Of a stretch of DNA of 64,000 nucleotides, positions 28,775-39,959 are shown piece by piece. The notes beneath the pieces were generated by a model, which worked only from the letters and a program-made list of their open reading frames with translations, ran no database searches and was not told the DNA's origin. The DNA comes from Aporrectodea caliginosa (Eukaryota > Annelida > Clitellata > Crassiclitellata > Lumbricidae): positions 186,001 through 250,000 of the forward strand of contig JACEVL010000460.1 in assembly GCA_020284085.1 (NCBI GenBank), written 5' to 3'. Position numbers and translations under genes: made by a program. Each line of letters starts with the position of its first letter. Positions within the stretch are counted from its first letter, which is position 1.

Positions 28775-29744
28775 TACCAACACTATAATAATTAGCAAAT
28801 CCAGGGGTAAAAGAGTACGAACGAATTGATACATTAAAGCGGTTGTCTGAAAGAATCTTATTTTTAATGAATTCAAATTAGATTTAGTACCGCTAACAGA
28901 TACACTTTGGGAAGGAATGCTATGATAACTTTTAAACCAGTCCAATTATATTCCTCTAATTCCATAATTTATTATTATTTTAATTAAAATACTACGATTT
29001 ACCGTTTGAAAAGCCTCAGAACTGTAAAAAATATATATAAAGGCCTATTCATAATTTTCAAATGATTTTTAAATTTTTCTTACAGGTCCATTAGGGCGAT
29101 GGACAGCGAGAGGGCAACTCAAAACCCATATTCAGACGATTCCATGATTATTTTAGTATTATAAGAAATTTATTAAGTTTGTCGTGCATAGGCCTAATCA
29201 TTTCGTAATATTTAGATGATAATGGGTGGTTGGAAATTGGCCGGTATTAGTCGGGTAATTCCTTTCACCCTTTTTAAAAATTGGTAAGGGCCTACAACTT
29301 TTGCTATCTTAAGATTTTGGGGGACAGCGCCAGTAGTAAGACAGCAGTTTAATGCCTGAGACATTAGACACCTGCCCCGTTAGACGTGTTAAATAATACT
29401 AATAAACTAATACCTGCATACCTAGAAGCATCATTATGTACACTGTGTCTGGAGGCAAAGGGACCCCTTCTGGTAGCATGAAAATAAACTAGTAAATATT
29501 CATCGATTTTTAAACTTCCAAACCGTTTTAATCCTGACATAATTAGCTAAAATATAGGTTAAAATAAAAAAGTTCATATATCATCCATTAATGACGTCAT
29601 TGCATCAAAATTCAATACTAATAATAATATTCGTTTAATTTCAAACTGACACAAATGCAGAATTATTACAAATCAGTATGAACGGATGATCACAAGTTAT
29701 TACAGGAGTCGAATTTAACTGTATACGGCAGCCATGCAAGGCGC
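28775..29744. other. intron with one decayed LINE scrap
   Basis: At about 29365-29235 on the minus strand a short frame reads GAVPQNLKIAKVV...FLK, resembling the segment just before RT motif 1 of LINEs. The rest is AT-rich and unassigned. Confidence 0.4.
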
Positions 29745-29885
29745 CCATCGCGTCCTACATCTCATTTTACCAACGCGCCATCTCGCGAATGAAAGGCTGA
29801 GAGGACCTTTGGGAGGGTTCGGGAAGCGATCCGCTACCTACTGCTCTTCACGCAAGTGATGTTACCACTACACTATGGACCCCCC
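29745..29885 (-). mobile_element. probable tRNA-derived SINE fragment
   Basis: On the minus strand from 29885: gggtccatagtgtagtggta (an A-box-like TAGTGTAGTGG) and, about 40 bases further on, ggatcgcttcc, a decayed B box. The body is unrelated to the SINE at 27.9 kb. It touches the left edge of duplicated unit A. Confidence 0.45.
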
Positions 29886-29999
29886 CAAATGTTAAGGACG
29901 GCACAAAATCATCTAGAACTTTCAATATTATTTTAAAATGTCATTTATTAATTATAAATTTTAGTTTGATTTGACTTTTATATATGAATAATATCAGAC

Positions 30000-30900
30000 T
30001 ACAAGGTGTGTTCAAAGTGTCCGCCATTGACCTCAGCACAAGCTTCAAGACGTGCGCCATTGGCCCACAGCAGTACCAATAACCAGCCGATCAAATTCCT
30101 CCCAGGCATTAACGATTCGCTCACAGGGTCCTTCACTGTCTCTGCTCTTTGTCCTGTAAACTAGAGAGTGACATGGGGAATTTCCCCGCGGGAAAACCGC
30201 GGTAACCGCGGTAAATCCCGCGGTAATGGGGACAACAATTGCGGCAATACCGCGGTAATGTGGTTTATTCTCATGGTAATACCGCGGTAATGGGGAATGA
30301 GCCGGCAATAGGCCTAAACCCGGGTGATGTTAACCCTTTAACGACCGATGATAGTGCTTTAACATGTATTTTACTACCATACGGTCGTTAAAGGGTTAAG
30401 AACTTGAGAACCGAAAAGAAGATTTTGTTATTTCCTGAAGCCTACTAGTCAGAAATAGTCAGGACTTGGTTAATGCAAACTCTCGATAAGATAATAACAG
30501 ACTAATGCAGTCAGCAATAGGCCTACAAATAGTTTTGTAAGCTAAAATTGTTATTTCTTAAATTTGAATTGGTGTAAACTTTTTGCGGGGAATGTGATGC
30601 TGTCCTGCGGGGATGGGGTGGGGAATGGGGCAGGGAGAAAACCTGCGGGGATGGGGCGGGGATGGGGACGACTTACTAGTTGCGGGGAGGGGATGGGGAC
30701 GAGATTGTCTCCCCGTGTCACTCTCTACTGTAAACCTTCTCTTGCATTAGTCCCCGTATCCTGTAATCAACCAGATTTAAGTCCTTGCTGTTTGCCGGTC
30801 AAAGATTAGGAGGTATGAAATCCAGGGTCTCCTTCCGACAAAGGTTTTGTCGGCAGTTCAACAGTTTCAAGAGCTCGGTGAGCTGGAGCGCCATCTTGAA
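30000..30900 (-). pseudogene. mariner/Tc1-type transposase C-terminal remnant
   Basis: Read on the minus strand: near 30897-30850 FQDGAPAHRALETVEL (the second catalytic Asp region of IS630/Tc1/mariner transposases); after a frameshift, DFIPPNL, a stop in place of Trp, then PANSKDLNLVDYRIRG and LMQEKVY. At this point a hAT MITE (30162-30727) intervenes. The text then resumes RTKSRDSEGPCERIVNAWEE, ending QWRTSLEACAEVNGGHFEH. The reading frame is continuous once the MITE and one target copy are ignored. Stop and frameshift make it dead. The same remnant is in unit B (42620-43510). Confidence 0.8.
30162..30727. mobile_element. hAT-type MITE, TAGAGAGTGACA termini, copy A
   Basis: 566 bp with ends TAGAGAGTGACATGGGGA and TCCCCGTGTCACTCTCTA, flanked by the 8-bp duplication ctgtaaac (30154-30161 and 30728-30735). 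The interior is full of ccgcggtaa and ggggatggg words. It is inserted in the mariner transposase remnant. Its copy in unit B (42782-43346) keeps the left target copy but has lost the right one. Confidence 0.92.
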
Positions 30901-31613
30901 ATGTGTGATAATACGAATATTTAATATATAATAAATCTCATCGCTTCCAGACTCTTAACATAGGTAGGTGTTGGCCACGCCAATCAGTTTAGGGTTTACT
31001 GCAGTGTGACCACTCCTTGGAATATTTCCCAAGATTTTGGGAGTTTTGGGTCGACTTGAAATCTGGGGAATTGGCATTGCAATCTTGAGATATTTTCTAA
31101 GGTATTCAGACTAGTTTTTTACCGTAATTTTCAACAGTGGCAACGAATCAGATTAGAAAAAACTCGCTCTGAAAGACTTTCATTAATATTTTTACTTGTA
31201 AACATTGTAATTTGTTAATTCAATATTATGCTCCGGTTTTTTCTTTGCCAGTTCTTAGCTAGGCATTTTAGTGAATTATTGTGATTGGTAAGACGATTTT
31301 CATATTTCATCACCACTTTTTTCTTAAAATTCAGTAACTTGGGAATTTTTTGTACACTTTTGGCCAATCTTGGGATTCATCTGGCAAGAGCTTGGGATTT
31401 CAGAAAATTGAGAGTGGTCGCACTGGTTTACTGCGTGTCGAAACTACATTTCCTGTACTAAAACCGTCAACGCCAGTTGACCTGCCTCTCAGGCTGTGAT
31501 TAATTGCACATGCATCACCCTACATAGCATTGCATCACATAACAGGGTATGAATTTGTTGCCGTACAGTTGATATGTTCGCATTATAGTAGAAGACTTGA
31601 TAATGAATTTCAG

Positions 31614-32500
31614 ATGCTGATGTGCTATATCGGGAGGAGACCGGTTGGAAACGCCAGAATCTCCAGCTACGTGCTATGCTCTACAAGCGATTAATTCATT
31701 CCGTACGAAACTATGCACTTACATTGGGCCAGATTCTGATTCCAGTCCTTTTCGCTATACTCGCCTGCCTCATCCTTTTGGATCCACCAAGAGACGAAAA
31801 CGATTTTAAACCTCTGACCCTTGACTTAACCCACTTTACAAGTCCAATCACGCCATACGACGTTCTAAATCAAACCTCAAACGCTCAGAAATTGTCATCT
31901 TGCTATAACACTAGTATTTCAATGCAGAGTAAACCTGTATTAATCAGCTCCGAACCGGGATACTCCACAATGGATGACTACCTGATAGGGATCGGGAAAA
32001 ATCACATAGACCAGTACATCAGGATCTACCAGATCGGTGCTACTGTAGAAGAAGACTCTGATGGAAAGTTGAACATTACAGGACTTTTCAACAACCAAGC
32101 CTACCACGCGATCGCCATCTCATTATCGTACTTGGGAAACACTCTGATGAAATGCTTTGGCAACAAGGATTACCAGATCGAAACCATCAACCACCCACTT
32201 CCCAGAAACTTATCGAAACAGATGACGGAAACCGCGTTTTTTCGACAATTTAAGGGATTTGGTTTCTCCCTCCTCGTGTCTTTTGGTTTGGCCATCCTCT
32301 TCCCCACTTTCGTGGTCTTTCTGATCAAGGAACGAAATTCAGGAGCCAAACACAGCCAACTCGTGAGCGGAGTCAGACTGCGTAATTTCTGGCTGGCAAC
32401 ATTCATTTGGGATTACGTCAATTACCTCGTCCCGTGTATCTTGATCATCGTCATCATCCTTGGCTTTCAAATTGATGGTTACTGGCAGAATTCTTGGTTG
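31614..32500 (+). CDS. ABCA-type transporter exon: TM7 and large extracellular domain 2, copy A
   Basis: The largest exon, 887 bp. It opens at atttcag with H-ADVLYREETGWKRQNLQLR, then TM7 (LTLGQILIPVLFAILACLIL), a hydrophilic extracellular stretch of about 150 residues with NQT, NTS and NIT sequons, and then FKGFGFSLLVSFGLAILFP (TM8). The cytoplasmic turn LIKERNSGAKHSQLVSGV is the typical ABCA motif, followed by FIWDYVNYLVPCILIIVIIL. The donor is either ttg/gtatac (end 32500, phase 0) or ttg/gttggt (end 32496, phase 2); each fits a different acceptor of the next exon. The exon is fully open, unlike its duplicate at 44234. Confidence 0.92.
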
Positions 32501-32877
32501 GTATACAGTTTGTAAATATTACCATTTAAATCTCGTTCATTTGCTCACAATGCCAGTAGCCTATAAAAGGAAATAGTAGAAAACTAGAAAAACTAGAGGG
32601 AAATGGAAGAGGAGAGGAAAGAAAATGAACAGGAAGACGAACAAGAATAAGAAGTTAAAATATAGGCCTACTGTGTCCCAAATGACCTGATGCCCTTTTT
32701 GTTTTTGCAATATGTCAATTCTAAAACATAGTTCAGTAAAACTTCAACTTTTGAAAGAGGGATAAATTATCTTTGTGTTTCGGAAATTGCATCAAATTCT
32801 ATCAACAGGGTCCAAAGGTGTACATCCAAAGTTGGACAGACAAAATTCGAATTTTCCAGCATGTAACGATATTTTTT

Positions 32878-33249
32878 GGTACTTGTCGGTGTTACGACTC
32901 CCAAAAATTCTTCATATCTTCACATTAAAATGGAAGCTAGATTGATGAAAAAAATTGTTTCCCGATATGGAAGTGGGATTGATGAAAACATTCCTGTGTT
33001 TAAACAGAAGCTGGATTGATAGAAATAATTTTTCCCGTAAATAGAAGCTGGATGGATGAAACTAAGTTTTCGATTGAATATATCCTGTATTTTAGCGTAT
33101 TTTATTATTTATCTTGTCTGCCTGCGTAAATGGAAGTTGGATTGATGAAAATAATTCTTTGCGTAAATAGTAGTTGGATTGATGGATTGAGGAATTTTAA
33201 ATAACGTAATATATGAAGAATTTTGGGGGTCGTAAAACCGACAAGTACC
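32878..33249. mobile_element. GGTAC-ended MITE, present in unit A only
   Basis: 372 bp with inverted ends GGTACTTGTCGGTGTTACGA and the complement of its partner TCGTAAAACCGACAAGTACC. It is flanked by the 8-bp duplication tatttttt (32870-32877 and 33250-33257). Unit B at about 45480-45500 has one uninterrupted target. Internally a 30-35 bp unit (aaatagaagttggattgatg-like) repeats five or six times. The superfamily is not certain. Confidence 0.88.
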
Positions 33250-33257
33250 TATTTTTT

Positions 33258-33837
33258 TAATAAATTTTGTTTTAAACTTTGCAATTCGACAGAAACATGA
33301 AGACATCAGCATTTAGAATTCATTTGAGTCAAATATTGTTCTTGAAATCTAATGCTCATAATACCCGCCGTTAGCTCGAATACACGATCATCAATTCCTT
33401 GATCAAAACAATTCCACTTCCTTAAAACGTGCAGTTTGAGATGGTCAACGTCGCGTATGCTGGTTTATAAGACGTTCCTGATCGACGTTGCATATCTTGT
33501 AGTCGAGAGGTTTGAGATCAGGGCTATTGGGGGTTGCTTCTTTTTCAAAAATTTCAACTGCAGATCTTTGTGGATAATCCGATGAACTGAAGATCGCAAA
33601 ATATCAACTTCTCGGGATAGGCTACTTGAATTGTTCTAAGGGTGTCAGGTCGGTCTTCTTGGCTTAATATGCCTACGTTTTAACTGAATCAACATTTTCC
33701 ATAGTAGGCCTACGAGCCTACCACCATCATAAAATTATTATTTTCCTGCATAAATGTTTGCAATCAATCGATTCAAGGCTGCGATAGACCAGTTTCTGTT
33801 AGGAAATAACTTCAAAAACCTTTTTGCTCCGTAATGT
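33258..33837. other. intron, nothing recognised
   Basis: Non-coding sequence conserved almost unchanged in unit B (45500-46072). No gene or repeat family identified. Confidence 0.5.
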
Positions 33838-34408
33838 TTTTCTTCACTTTTTTGTCACTTTGTCAGAACAATTCAACTTCGACACGCATGTTAACAACAT
33901 TGTCATTAAGGCTAGGCAGTCAATGTATGCCCTCCGCGTTCTAACAGCACATGGGTTAAAGGGCCAATCTCTGTGTGATGTAACAAATGCTACCACAGTG
34001 TCGCGGATGCTCTATGCGGCTCCGGCGTGGTGGGGTTTTGTGGGGGTAGAGGGACGCACTCGTCTTCAGGCAACTATACGGCGACTGGTCCGGTCTCGTT
34101 ATCTACCGGAATCCTACCAAAGTTTCGAGCAACTTTGCCGAAAAGCAGACTCTAACCTCTTTTCTACCATCATCAGCAATTCTGCACATATATTACATCA
34201 ACTACTGCCTCCCGTGAAAACTGTTTCATACTCGCTACGCCCCAGAACCAACAATAGAATAATACCTAAGGCAAACTCTATCTCGTAAAACATTTGTCAC
34301 ACGGATGCTTTATACTTAATTTTGTTTATATTTGATGATCTTTGTACACCAAAATGCGGTTAGCAGTTGGTTTTTCAATAAAGGATATACTTACTTACTT
34401 ACTTACTT
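33838..34408 (+). pseudogene. LINE C-terminal fragment, copy A
   Basis: 5'-truncated copy of the LINE family at 15.55-17.64 kb. It reads TLSEQFNFDTHVNNIVIKAR, then LLYAAPAWWG-type text (RMLYAAPAWWGFVG) and SYSLRPRTNNRIIPKAN, then a near-identical 3' untranslated region with an ATACTTACTTACTTAC tail. It is present in both units, so it inserted before the duplication. Confidence 0.85.
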
Positions 34409-34978
34409 GTCTTAAAATTTTAATCAAACTCAAACTCAAATGATCTTTACTGAAAGCCATTTTCTTTTATTATCGCCTCCTAAATGGAAATGAAGTTATT
34501 AACATATATTCTTTAGTGAGTAAGGTATGCATTTTAAAGTTTTTTATCATTTACATGTTGGAAAGTTCGAATTTTTTGGGCAAATTTGAATGTGCATAAC
34601 TTTGATAGACTAGGCCTATATGTTGCAATTTCCTTAGTTAGTTCATCTCTCTTGCATTCTATAATATTTTATTGAATTATTGTTAGAATTCAAAGATTTA
34701 TTGCCAAAACAAAACGGTTATTATTCCATTGGGACTCAGAGTAGGTCACGGACAAAAATAAGGATAATAATAATATTTAATATTAATAATCTTTATTCTT
34801 TAATGAAGCGCCAGACAAACGCACTGTGCTGTACATGTACATGTTATGACGATTAAACAATTCACAAGAACACAAATTACAGAAGGCAAATCAACAAAGT
34901 TGCAACCATTCAAGGCGCAAGCTCGTTGTATTTTTGAGCATAGCTAAGGAATGAAGCATGAAGAACAACATTGAACAT
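34409..34978. other. intron between LINE and GAA tract
   Basis: AT-rich, unassigned. The part from about 34683 to 34978 is missing in unit B, where the GAA tract starts directly after ttattgaatta. Confidence 0.5.
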
Positions 34979-35722
34979 AGAAGAAGAAGAAGAAGAAGAA
35001 GAAGAAGAAGAAGAAGAAGAAGAAGAAGAAGAAGAAGAAGAAGAAGAAGAAGAAGAAGAAGAAGAAGAAGAAGAAGAAGAAGAAGAAGAAGAAGAAGAAG
35101 AAGAAGAAGAAGAAGAAGAAGAAGAAGAAGAAGAAGAAGAAGAAGAAGAAGAAGAAGAAGAAGAAGAAGAAGAAGAAGAAGAAGAAGAAGAAGAAGAAGA
35201 AGAAGAAGAAGAAGAAGAAGAAGAAGAAGAAGAAGAAGAAGAAGAAGAAGAAGAAGAAGAAGAAAGAAGAAGAAGAAGAAGAAGAAGAAGAAGAAGAAGA
35301 AGAAGAAGAAGAAGAAGAAGAAGAAGAAGAAGAAGAAGAAGAAGAAGAAGAAGAAGAAGAAGAAGAAGAAGAAGAAGAAGAAGAAGAAGAAGAAGAAGAA
35401 GAAGAAAGAAGAAGAAGAAGAAGAAGAAGAAGAAGAAGAAGAAGAAGAAGAAGAAGAAGAAGAAGAAGAAGAAGAAGAAGAAGAAGAAGAAGAAGAAGAA
35501 GAAGAAGAAGAAGAAGAAGAAGAAGAAGAAGAAGAAGAAGAAGAAGAAGAAGAAGAAGAAGAAGAAGAAGAAGAAGAAGAAGAAGAAGAAGAAGAAGAAG
35601 AAGAAGAAGAAGAAGAAGAAGAAAGAAGAAGAAGAAGAAGAAGAAGAAGAAGAAGAAGAAGAAGAAGAAGAAGAAGAAGAAGAAGAAGAAGAAGAAGAAG
35701 AAGCAGAAGAAGAAGAAGAAGA
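34979..35722 (+). repeat. (GAA)n tract in unit A
   Basis: About 740 bp, roughly 240 GAA units with only a few AAAG slips (near 35262, 35404 and 35621). GAA is on the sense strand of the host gene. It decays at the right into gaagatgaagaggaaggag-type variants to about 35850. The poly-E, -R and -K frames are not genes. Confidence 0.97.
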
Positions 35723-36140
35723 AAAGCACGGAGAATACGGAGAAGATGAAGAGGAAGGAGAAGAACAAGACGAACAAGAAGAAACAGGAACAGCAGGAAG
35801 AGGATGAGGAAAAGGAGGACTATGCAGAAGAAGAAGAAGAATTGCGAAAGTGATCTTAATCGTGAAATGATGGAAGCAAAAAAATGAAGAAAATGTGAAG
35901 GATGAGATAATCAAAACCAACAGTTTACAAAAAATGCGGAAAGGCGAAGGAGCTTGAGGGAGGAAACTAGTTATTAGTTTGTGGGCTAGGTAGTATTAAT
36001 ATCATGTCTTATATTTTTTCATAGTAAGTATTTGACCCTCCTACTGCTAACTCGATGGTTCAGACTACGCAAAGTTTTCGTGTAATTTGCGAATACCGAC
36101 AACAGTACTGTTGCTTTACGCAGGTGTGTATTATTTTCAG

Positions 36141-36265
36141 GGTAATCTTTATTGGTTTAATACTATGCGGTTTTTCCTTGTTGCCCCTTACCTACGTGAT
36201 TTCCTTCCTTTTCGGAGAAGCGTCATCCGGATGTGTTTGGCTTTCCGTCATCTGCATCATTACAG
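36141..36265 (+). CDS. ABCA-type transporter exon: TMD2 helices, copy A
   Basis: Reads VIFIGLILCGFSLLPLTYVI then SFLFGEASSGCVWLSVICII and TG, which are consecutive TMD2 helices with the LLP.TY.ISFLF turn typical of ABCA proteins. The acceptor is attattttcag (36140); its first base completes a codon if the previous exon ends at 32496. Alternatively the acceptor ctttacgcag (36123) with the donor at 32500 is also in frame and adds VCIIFR. The donor is attacag/gtgaga and the outgoing phase is 1. Confidence 0.85.
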
Positions 36266-36771
36266 GTGAGAAGTCACAGCGAGACCAATACGTCTATTTG
36301 TAAATCTTTTAGCCAATCTTTTCTAGATGAATCTCAACGATATCCTGATTTTAAATATTGCTCAATTCGCTTCGAAATCATTACCTTTGAATGAAATATT
36401 CTGCAATGGATAAACAATAATCAATGGATGTATTTCGAAGCAATAAGAGATTGACGTATTTGGAAAATATTTATTTCATAAAAAATCGCAGTAATTAAAA
36501 ATGAAATAATTCGCTAAGAATCACAATAGGCTGAAGTGATGCAAATCCATAACAAATTTAAGCATTATACCACTTTTTCCTAAACTGGCGTCCATGTTGG
36601 TATGTTAATGGCGTATAATTATGCAGCTGAAAAGAGAGCCGCAGAGGTTTAACTGTGCAACAGTGTAACATAGTATCACAAAATATGTGTAGAGGCTACA
36701 GTCTGCTTCTGGTCTCTTTGAAGGAACATTTACGAGCATCGTTATATTCATACTGCAAATACCACTGCCAG

Positions 36772-36969
36772 CGTTTCAAAGTATTTTGCCAACCGTGGAA
36801 TGGATATTCCTCGTCTTCTTTCCCACATACTGCTTCAGTGCAGTTCTTCAGAACATCTACAGCAACTACAACAAACATAAATACTGCAGCCAAATGACCC
36901 TAGGAGTAAAACTTGACGATTTCTGCGCATCATTGAAACGACGTGGTCAATCTGATCCTTGTTGCCCAG
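36772..36969 (+). CDS. ABCA-type transporter exon: TMD2 helix and extracellular loop, copy A
   Basis: Acceptor ccactgccag. Joined to the previous g it reads AFQSILPTVEWIFLVFFPTY, then CFSAVLQNIYSNYNKHKYCS and a cysteine-containing loop (DDFCASLKRRGQSDPCCPG). This is the ABCA region equivalent to FP.YCLG..., just before the last helix. The donor is cccag/gtaaaa and the outgoing phase is 1, matching the exon at 56129. Confidence 0.85.
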
Positions 36970-36999
36970 GTAAAAGATGTTTGTGTGAAATATTTAATT

Positions 37000-37122
37000 A
37001 AAAGCCGCTATATCTCGTTTGTTAACGGGGTTGCACTTGTTGATAATTTCCAATGGGCTATATATATATTTGTCGCCCAATGTTCTGGAAGGAACGGAAG
37101 GAATTGATATATATATATATGG

Positions 37123-37153
<31 letters not shown>

Positions 37154-37517
37154 CATGTGTACGTGTATTTGCATATTCTGCCGGTGTCGCGGCAGATTTA
37201 TACGTCATTGCTGCTCTCGTTTCTCTTTTCGTTTTTGGCTGTGCTCCGTTTTACCTGCGCGATCTTTGCCGCCCAATGTCCAACGTTGCAGGGCGTCGGA
37301 TGCTTCGCTCTGCGACGACGAGGGGTGTGTCCCTAGTTCCACAGGCTCACTGGGCTATTATAGCAACGCCTTGCTTTTTCGGTTGTGGGCCCTTCCATAT
37401 GGAATGACGTCCCGCTTGTGCACTGTTCTTTACTTTCGATCCACTGCAGTCGTGGCTGGACAGAGAGCGCTCCTAAGTAGGTTCTGATGGTGGCATCATG
37501 GTGCGCTATATAGACTG

Positions 37518-37556
<39 letters not shown>

Positions 37557-37747
37557 GTGACAATTTATGTAGCGCCGTAGCAAAGCCATGCCGTTACAAG
37601 GGTACCTCACAGTCAACTAACAGCAGGGTAGGCCTTGGGAAAACAAAATTAATAGGTCTTGAGTCCGGATTTGTAGGAGTCAATTGTGTTAGCCGCTCGC
37701 AGGGCAGGAGGAACACCGTTCCAGCATCTGGGGCCGGTGTCGCGTGA
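37000..37747. mobile_element. two opposed L2-type LINE ends meeting at an AAT tract, unit A
   Basis: 37160-37520 (plus) resembles a LINE C-terminus in shifting frames (FYLRDLCRP, SNVAGRRMLRSATTRG) and ends gcgctatatagactg. Then comes (AAT)n at 37519-37556. Then 37557-37747 is the minus-strand end also seen at 22563. Short TA repeats lie at 37110-37150. All of it is duplicated in unit B. Confidence 0.6.
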
Positions 37748-38589
37748 GTAGTGGAAGGTACGCGGCTCGTAGTATCAGACCGCCCGCCCCCACCCCTTTA
37801 TAAGAGGCCGGTAGTAATATCAGTTTTACCCCCACCCCGTTATAAGAGGCCGGTAGTAATATCACGTTGCACTAGTAATATCAGCTAGGAGTTCAAAGGT
37901 CAATCGACCACAGCCTCGGCCAAAAACAGACACCCATTAAATTTGGTCAAGGGTTGAGGGGGTGGGGCGTGCGTGTGCCTACCTCCCCCTTCTTCTTTCG
38001 CTCATCATTGCTCATTAAAGCTCTTTGAATATTCATTATCTGCAAATTCTCAATTCTATTTGGGTCATTCACATTTAGGCACGCTGCCAATTTTTATACG
38101 CACATGCTCACAATTCTTTCAGGCAATACCTTCTTTTCACATATGCAAGCACTCAATTTTTACTCCCTAGCATTCATATAGCGCCCATACAAATCATCCA
38201 TCGTTGCTCAAGCATTGCAAGGCGCTCTTTTTGCAAAGTTTCTTAGTACAATCAAGTTGCATATGCCAATACTTTAGGCGTTTATACTTGCACGCAATGA
38301 CGGTACAAGCCGTTGAATTATAAAATTATCGAATAAGGGAAGTAGGGTTTGACGTCACACTCTCTCAGTGATATGCTCTAGTAGCCACTTCGAATTATAA
38401 AGAAATGGTGTGAGTTAGGTTTCGCTTATTTGTAACTCGACTAATTTGACTACCATTATTGCATGACAGTGCTTTTCGCGCCACTTTGTGCGTCTTTGTT
38501 TGTGTATGAGTGTGTTTGCATGTTTGACAGTTTGTGTGTTTAGGTATCTTTGTGTATGAGTGTCTTTGTGAGTTTAGCTGTTTGTCAAT
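37748..38589. other. sequence between units, mostly unassigned
   Basis: A short direct repeat (ccccgttataagaggccggt-like) occurs twice at 37790-37870. The rest shows no gene or known repeat. Confidence 0.4.
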
Positions 38590-39573
38590 ATGAGTGGCTT
38601 AGCGCTTGAGAAGTTGAGAAAGAGAGAAGCAGAGATGAGTTTTGGCAGAGGCGCTTAGCGCTTGAGAAGTTGAGAAAGAGAGAAGCAGAGAAGAGTTTTG
38701 GGAGAGGCGCTTAGCGCTTGAGAAGGCAGAGAGAGTTTTGGGAAGGCGCTTAGAGGCTTGAGTGTTTTAATCATAAGAGAGAAGCAGAGAAGTGTTGGGA
38801 GAGCGCTTAGCGACTGAGAAGTTGAGAAAGAGTATGCAGAGAAGTTTTGGGAGAGCCACTTAGCGCCTGAGAAGTTGAGAAAGAGATATGCAGAGAAGAG
38901 TTTTGGAGAGCCGCTTAGCGCTTGAGAAGTTGAGAAAGAGATGGTGAAGCAGAGAAGAGTTTTGGGAGAGGCGCTTAGCGCTTGAGAAGTTGAGAAAGAG
39001 AGAAGCAGAGATGAGTTTTGGCAGAGCCGCTTAGCGCTTGAGAAGTTGAGAAAGAAAGCAGAAGAGCTTTGGGAGAGGTGCTTAGCGCCTGAGAATTTGA
39101 AAGAGAGAAGCAGAGAAGAGTTTTGGGAGAGGCGCTTAGCGCCTGAAATTGAGAGAGTGCAGCAGAAGTGTTTTGGGAGAGGCGCTTAGCGCTTGAGAAT
39201 GAGCAGAGAAGTGCTTTGGGAGAGGCGCTTAGCGATTGAGAAGTTGAGAAAGAGATGTAGAAGCAGAGAGTGCTTTGGGAGAGGCGCTTTAGCGCTTGAG
39301 AATTTGAGAAAGAGATAAGCAAAGAGTTTTGGGAGAGGCGCGCTTGCATTCTGAGAAAGAGAGAAGCAGAGAAGTGTTTGGGAGAGGCGCTTAGCGCTTG
39401 AGAATTTGAGAAAGAGAGAAGCAGAGAAGCTGCTTTGGGAGAGGCGCTTAGCGATTGAGAAGTTGAGAAAGAGATATGCAGAGAAGTGCTTTGGGAGAGG
39501 CGCTTAGCGCTTGAGAATTTGAGAAAGAGAGATGCAGAGAAGAGCTTTGGGAGAGGGGCTTAGCGCTTGAGAA

Positions 39574-39580
<7 letters not shown>
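38590..39580. repeat. minisatellite with a unit of about 56 bp
   Basis: Some 16-18 imperfect copies of a unit containing gcgcttagcgcttgagaag, ttgagaaagagagaagcaga and gaagagttttgggagag. Units vary by small indels. AGCGC-TTAGCGCTT makes each unit partly palindromic. The minus-strand frames through it are repeat artefacts. Confidence 0.9.
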
Positions 39581-39624
<44 letters not shown>

Positions 39625-39730
39625 GAGAGAGACATGTAAAATGTTGGTGTTTATCAGTTGAACTTTTATGGGAAAAACCACAATTGGGTAATTTTTTGCA
39701 TAACATGAGACTTTACTGATACAAAGTGGC

Positions 39731-39776
<46 letters not shown>

Positions 39777-39782
39777 AGAGAG
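39570..39782. repeat. two (GA)n tracts
   Basis: GA runs at about 39582-39633 and 39733-39781, separated by about 100 bp of unique sequence, directly after the minisatellite. Confidence 0.92.
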
Positions 39783-39959
39783 TTACTCTCAAGTCTTACC
39801 CAATAGAAGCACCATTACTAGAGAAAGCGAACATGGGACACGGTAGAATCTAGCACATTTCATAAATTTGTGAAAAAGTACAGGAATGAACATGTACATT
39901 TCTAGCAAGTGGCATAGAATTAGTGTTGGTGACTTATGCTTAGGCTTTGCATAGCCATG

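Larger units (their letters stand above)
29876..37747 (+). repeat. duplicated unit A (ABCA TMD2 exons and their introns)
   Basis: 7.87-kb block matching unit B (42496-51675) nearly throughout. It starts at tggacccccccaa and ends about cggtgtcgcgtga. It contains the three TMD2 exons, a mariner remnant with a hAT MITE, a LINE end, a GAA tract, and an L2-type LINE end pair. Only A has the 372-bp GGTAC MITE. The exon phases entering and leaving the block are both 1, so the block is a symmetric cassette. Confidence 0.9.

Noticed and set aside
34910..35920. Open frames of poly-E, poly-R, poly-K, poly-S, poly-L and poly-F in the GAA tract
   Set aside because: All six frames of a GAA repeat are open. 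There is no non-repetitive domain and the duplicate in unit B has different frames.
38590..39580. CRISPR-like array
   Set aside because: The repeats are adjacent without unique spacers, vary in length, and the DNA is eukaryotic. It is a minisatellite.
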